A stretch of DNA of 8,126 nucleotides from contig CANEUJ010000071.1 of the NCBI GenBank assembly GCA_947441745.1, positions 1-8,126 on the forward strand, in the 5' to 3' direction. Below, piece by piece: positions 5,264 to 8,126 of the stretch; position 1 is the first letter of the stretch; each line of letters starts with the position of its first letter. Below the pieces are notes generated by a model. That model ran no database searches, had not been told where the DNA came from, and saw nothing but the letters and a program-made list of their open reading frames with translations. The stretch is from Neisseriaceae bacterium. GTDB lineage: Bacteria; Pseudomonadota; Gammaproteobacteria; Burkholderiales; UBA11063. The position numbers and the translations under genes were made by a program.

Positions 5264-7109
5264 CACCAAACCTTTTCTGAATTGCTAGAAGTATTCCATC
5301 TACATCCAAGCCTTCTTTTTTCATTAATGTTTTTTGATCTCCATGCGGTGGAAAATCATCATGCACACCCAAGTTTAATACTGGTTTCAATATACCAAGC
5401 TCTTGTAAAGCTTCATTACACGCACTACCAGCTCCACCCATTACCACATTTTCTTCCAAAGTCACAATATAATCATGCTTTAGCACAACTTCTTTAATCA
5501 AATCAATATCTAGTGGTTTGATAAAACGCATATTACACAAGGTTGCATCAAGAATATTTGCTACCTGAATCCCAATATCAAGCATAGTCCCAAAAGATAA
5601 AATTGCAATCTTAGTACCTTGTCTTGTAACCTCGCCTTTACCAATAGTTAATAACTGCATCTTCTCATTTATAATGCTACCATTACCTGTAGCACGTGGA
5701 TAACGAACAGCACATGGGGCATTAGTTTTATAAGCTGTCCACAACATTTGATAGCACTCATCTTCGTTACTTGGTGCCATCAGAATTAGATTGGGGATAC
5801 AACGCATAAAAGAATAATCAAAAGTACCAATATGAGTTGGGCCATCAGCCCCAACTATACCTGCTCTATCAATAGCAAACATAACTGGCAAATTTTGAAT
5901 AGCTACATCATGAACTAGTTGGTCATACCCTCTTTGTAAAAATGTCGAATAAATTGCAACTATTGGTTTTATACCTTGTGTCGCTACACCTGCTGCAAAT
6001 GTAATCGCATGTTGTTCCGCAATACCCACATCAAAAAACTTATCGGGATAGGCTTTAGCAAACTCTACCATCCCTGAGCCTTCGCGCATAGCTGGAGTAA
6101 TTGCAATAAAATCTGTCTCAGTTTTAGCCATATCACATAACCATTTACCAAATACTTGAGTATAAGTTAGATTACTTACAGCTTTATTACCCATCATGCC
6201 TTCATTCGGGTTAAATTTTGTAACTCCATGATAACCTATAGGGTTATTTTCAGCCAACTTATAACCTTGACCTTTTTTGGTAACTATATGCAAAAACTGA
6301 GGCCCAGATAATTCTTTAATTTTACTCAGCGTATCTACCAGTTCATCAATATCATGCCCATCAATTGGTCCAATATAATTAAAGCCAAGTTCTTCAAAAA
6401 AAGTACTTGGCATTACCATGCCTTTAACATGCTCTTCAACTTTACTTGCGATTTTTTGTACACTAGGAATCAAACTAAGTGCTATATTAGCAGTATTTTT
6501 TACTGAGTTATAAAAACGTCCCGTCAAAATTTTAGAAAAATATCTACTAATTGCCCCAACATTTTCAGAAATCGACATTTCATTATCATTTAAAATAACT
6601 AAGATATCAGAATCTAACCATCCTGCATTGTTTAGCCCTTCAAATGCCAGCCCTGCAGTCATTGAACCATCTCCGATAATCGCTACAGTTTTATTTAGTT
6701 TGCCTTTTTGTTTATTGGCGATTGCCATGCCAAGAGCAGCTGAAATAGAAGTAGAAGAATGCCCGACCCCAAAAGTATCGTATGGACTCTCATCTCGCTT
6801 TGGAAACCCAGCCAAACCTTCGTATTGTCTAAGGCTACCCATTTGATTTTTTCTACCAGTTAGGATTTTGTGTGCATAAGACTGATGACCCACATCCCAA
6901 ACCAATAAATCATGAGGAGTATTATAAACATAGTGCAGTGCTATTGATAACTCTATACTTCCTAAGTTTGAAGCTAAATGCCCGCCTGTATTACTTACAG
7001 TCGATAAGATAAACTCACGCAATTCTTTTGATAGAGTATATAGCTTTTCTTGTTTAAGACGTCTTAAATCGTCTGGATAGTTTATTTGATCTAAAAGTGG
7101 AAAATCCAT
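5256..7109 (-). CDS. dxs: Dxs, 1-deoxy-D-xylulose-5-phosphate synthase
   Basis: Dxs condenses pyruvate and glyceraldehyde 3-phosphate to 1-deoxy-D-xylulose 5-phosphate, the entry step of the MEP isoprenoid pathway and a precursor step for thiamine and pyridoxal phosphate. It requires thiamine diphosphate and magnesium. The protein has 617 residues (E. coli 620). Visible motifs are HLASNLG (44-50), WDVGHQSYAHKILTGR (71-86), the thiamine-diphosphate/metal motif GDGSMTAG (146-153) with the partner Asn in LNDNEMSIS, PIDGHD (248-253), DVGIAEQHA (360-368, with the conserved Glu365) and DRAGIVGADGPTHIGTFD (414-431). The ATG is preceded by GGAG 10 bases upstream, inside the end of ispA. Only 3 bases separate it from the ispA stop, and rpiA overlaps its last 8 bases. 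It acts with IspA, the neighbouring gene, towards farnesyl diphosphate. Confidence 0.98.
   Translation of the reverse strand: MDFPLLDQINYPDDLRRLKQEKLYTLSKELREFILSTVSNTGGHLASNLGSIELSIALHYVYNTPHDLLVWDVGHQSYAHKILTGRKNQMGSLRQYEGLAGFPKRDESPYDTFGVGHSSTSISAALGMAIANKQKGKLNKTVAIIGDGSMTAGLAFEGLNNAGWLDSDILVILNDNEMSISENVGAISRYFSKILTGRFYNSVKNTANIALSLIPSVQKIASKVEEHVKGMVMPSTFFEELGFNYIGPIDGHDIDELVDTLSKIKELSGPQFLHIVTKKGQGYKLAENNPIGYHGVTKFNPNEGMMGNKAVSNLTYTQVFGKWLCDMAKTETDFIAITPAMREGSGMVEFAKAYPDKFFDVGIAEQHAITFAAGVATQGIKPIVAIYSTFLQRGYDQLVHDVAIQNLPVMFAIDRAGIVGADGPTHIGTFDYSFMRCIPNLILMAPSNEDECYQMLWTAYKTNAPCAVRYPRATGNGSIINEKMQLLTIGKGEVTRQGTKIAILSFGTMLDIGIQVANILDATLCNMRFIKPLDIDLIKEVVLKHDYIVTLEENVVMGGAGSACNEALQELGILKPVLNLGVHDDFPPHGDQKTLMKKEGLDVDGILLAIQKRFGDA
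5271..5276 (-). promoter_or_regulatory. Ribosome binding site deciding the ATG start of rpiA
   Basis: AAAAGG on the minus strand is 7 bases upstream of the ATG at 5263, the standard spacing. It is only 1 base from an in-frame TTG at 5269, which rules that codon out as the start. The site lies in the last codons of dxs. Confidence 0.75.
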
Positions 7110-7112
7110 TTA

Positions 7113-8006
7113 TTAACTGCTCCGCTCATATATAAAATGAGTTAAATCTACCAATTGCTTACTATTTGATAGTGATTCTAAAATTATCAAAGTTTGCTCA
7201 TATAGCTTTTGTGCCATGTTTTGCGCTTCTTCTATTCCTAGTATATTTACATAGGTTGCTTTGTTATACACAAAATCTTTTTTTGCTGTTTTACCAAGAG
7301 TTAAGGTATCTGAGGTAAAATCCAAAATATCATCAGCAATTTGAAATAATAAACCCAAATTATCACCTACAGTGTTTAATTTTGTAAAAATATCATCGTG
7401 ATAATTATCTCCACATAAATACCCACACAAAATCGCAGCTTTTATCAATGCCCCAGTTTTTTTAGAGTGCATATTTTGTAATTCTACTAAGCTTAATGTC
7501 TCACCAGTATTGATCAAATCAAGTGCTTGTCCACCGACCATACCATTATGTCCAGCACTAGTAGCAATAAGATTGATAATTTTCAGTTTGGTATTGGCTG
7601 ATATGTTTAGTTTATCACTACTAATTACACGAAAAGCCTCAGTTTGTATGGCATCGCCTGCCAAGATAGCAATAGCTTCATTATATTTTTTATGACAAGT
7701 AAGTCGTCCACGCCTTAAATCATCATTATCCATTGCAGGTAAATCATCATGAATAAGTGAATAACAATGTATCAGTTCAATAACACTACCAATAGTAATT
7801 AGATTATCAATGCTAGAAGAGCTTAAACTACCAGCAGCAACTGTTAAAAGTGGTCTAATACGTTTACCGCCATCAAGAGTTGAATAACGCATAGCTTCAA
7901 TTAACAAAGCATCCCTAGCTGCTATATTATTGTCATTTGATAGTAGATTATCGAGTTTTTTCTCAACTAATGATATTATTTCTGGATTTGAATAGTTACT
8001 CAACAC
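7113..8006 (-). CDS. ispA: IspA, farnesyl diphosphate synthase
   Basis: This 297-residue prenyltransferase condenses isopentenyl diphosphate with dimethylallyl and then geranyl diphosphate, giving farnesyl diphosphate for undecaprenyl phosphate, quinones and haem O. The sequence shows GGKRIRP (46-52), the first aspartate-rich motif DDLPAMD followed by DDLRRG (87-100), GGQALD (158-163), the HSKKTGAL basic motif (180-187) and the second aspartate-rich motif FQIADDILD (221-229). The context of the first motif, with IHCYSLIHDD, is that of bacterial farnesyl diphosphate synthases; a geranylgeranyl product is less likely. The start is GTG at 8006, with AAAGGA 5 bases upstream (8012-8017). A TTG follows immediately at 8003. 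It overlaps the 3' end of xseB by 11 bases and is followed after 3 bases by dxs. Confidence 0.95.
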   Translation of the reverse strand: MLSNYSNPEIISLVEKKLDNLLSNDNNIAARDALLIEAMRYSTLDGGKRIRPLLTVAAGSLSSSSIDNLITIGSVIELIHCYSLIHDDLPAMDNDDLRRGRLTCHKKYNEAIAILAGDAIQTEAFRVISSDKLNISANTKLKIINLIATSAGHNGMVGGQALDLINTGETLSLVELQNMHSKKTGALIKAAILCGYLCGDNYHDDIFTKLNTVGDNLGLLFQIADDILDFTSDTLTLGKTAKKDFVYNKATYVNILGIEEAQNMAQKLYEQTLIILESLSNSKQLVDLTHFIYERSS

Positions 8007-8126
8007 TCAAATCCTTTAGAGTATTGCTATCTATATCTAGAATTTTAATTTTTTGCTCCACTTCTTTAAGCTTATCCTGACAATATTTAACCAAACCTAC
8101 TCCATTTTGATATTTTTCTAGAGCAA
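7996..8126 (-). CDS. xseB: XseB, exodeoxyribonuclease VII small subunit (3' end only)
   Basis: Only the last 42 codons and the TAA stop lie in the window; the 5' part is beyond the right edge. The visible protein begins ALEKYQNGVGLVKYCQDKL and continues EVEQKIKIL, the characteristic amphipathic helical segment of XseB (the usual pattern is aLe.yq.Gv.L.k.Cq..L..aeqkv..L). XseB binds the large nuclease subunit XseA to form exonuclease VII, which degrades single-stranded DNA. The order xseB-ispA-dxs is conserved in many gamma- and betaproteobacteria and supports the call. The stop overlaps the ispA GTG start by 11 bases. This short piece is too small to appear as a normal open reading frame and could be missed. 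Confidence 0.9.
   Translation of the reverse strand, partial: ALEKYQNGVGLVKYCQDKLKEVEQKIKILDIDSNTLKDLSVE
8012..8017 (-). promoter_or_regulatory. Ribosome binding site deciding the GTG start of ispA
   Basis: AAAGGA on the minus strand lies 5 bases upstream of the GTG at 8006 and 8 bases upstream of the TTG at 8003. No ATG occurs nearby in this frame, so a non-ATG start is needed. GTG is the stronger of the two. The site is inside the xseB coding sequence. Confidence 0.7.

Noticed and set aside
5264..5269. TTG or GTG start codons for rpiA upstream of the ATG
   Set aside because: They lie 1 and 4 bases from the AAAAGG Shine-Dalgarno sequence, too close for initiation; the ATG at 5263 has normal spacing.
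1..8126. tRNA or rRNA genes
   Set aside because: I found no cloverleaf with a TTCGA-type T-loop and CCA-like acceptor, and no conserved rRNA segment. The TCGA-containing arms at 239-274 belong to the repeat hairpin.

Overview
The window is an AT-rich chromosomal segment (roughly one third G+C by eye) from what is most likely a low-GC member of the Pseudomonadota. The gene order xseB-ispA-dxs is typical of gamma- and betaproteobacteria, and the RpiA, Dxs and Ppx proteins look like those groups. I do not assign a genus. All recognised genes lie on the minus strand, so transcription runs from high to low coordinates.

Region 1 (8126 down to 1758) is one tightly packed run of six genes: the 3' end of xseB (exonuclease VII small subunit), ispA (farnesyl diphosphate synthase), dxs (first enzyme of the MEP isoprenoid pathway), rpiA (ribose-5-phosphate isomerase), ppx (exopolyphosphatase/GppA family) and pabB (aminodeoxychorismate synthase component I). 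Neighbouring genes overlap or are a few bases apart, and the run ends in a strong hairpin-plus-U-tract terminator at 1703-1733. Dxs and IspA act in the same route from pyruvate and glyceraldehyde-3-phosphate to farnesyl diphosphate. RpiA works in pentose phosphate metabolism, which shares triose phosphate with Dxs. Ppx and PabB are functionally unrelated passengers. The operon promoter lies beyond the right edge.

Region 2 (about 1683 down to 292) is a separate transcription unit: an extended -10 promoter, a textbook FMN riboswitch (RFN element, about 1521-1663), a 137-base spacer with possible expression-platform pairings, and ribD, the bifunctional deaminase/reductase of riboflavin synthesis. 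The leader implies that FMN represses ribD.

Region 3 (1-291) has no gene. It holds a family of hairpin repeats: two nearly identical 77-base direct copies (1-77 and 112-188), a 22-base fragment of the same core (201-222), and one diverged copy in the opposite orientation (231-284) just after the ribD stop. The diverged copy has the same 54-base length, the same ends and the same 8-base loop motif, but a different stem whose base changes are compensated on both sides. This covariation is the most interesting observation here. The rest of the window is ordinary housekeeping DNA, and I see no new multi-gene system in it.
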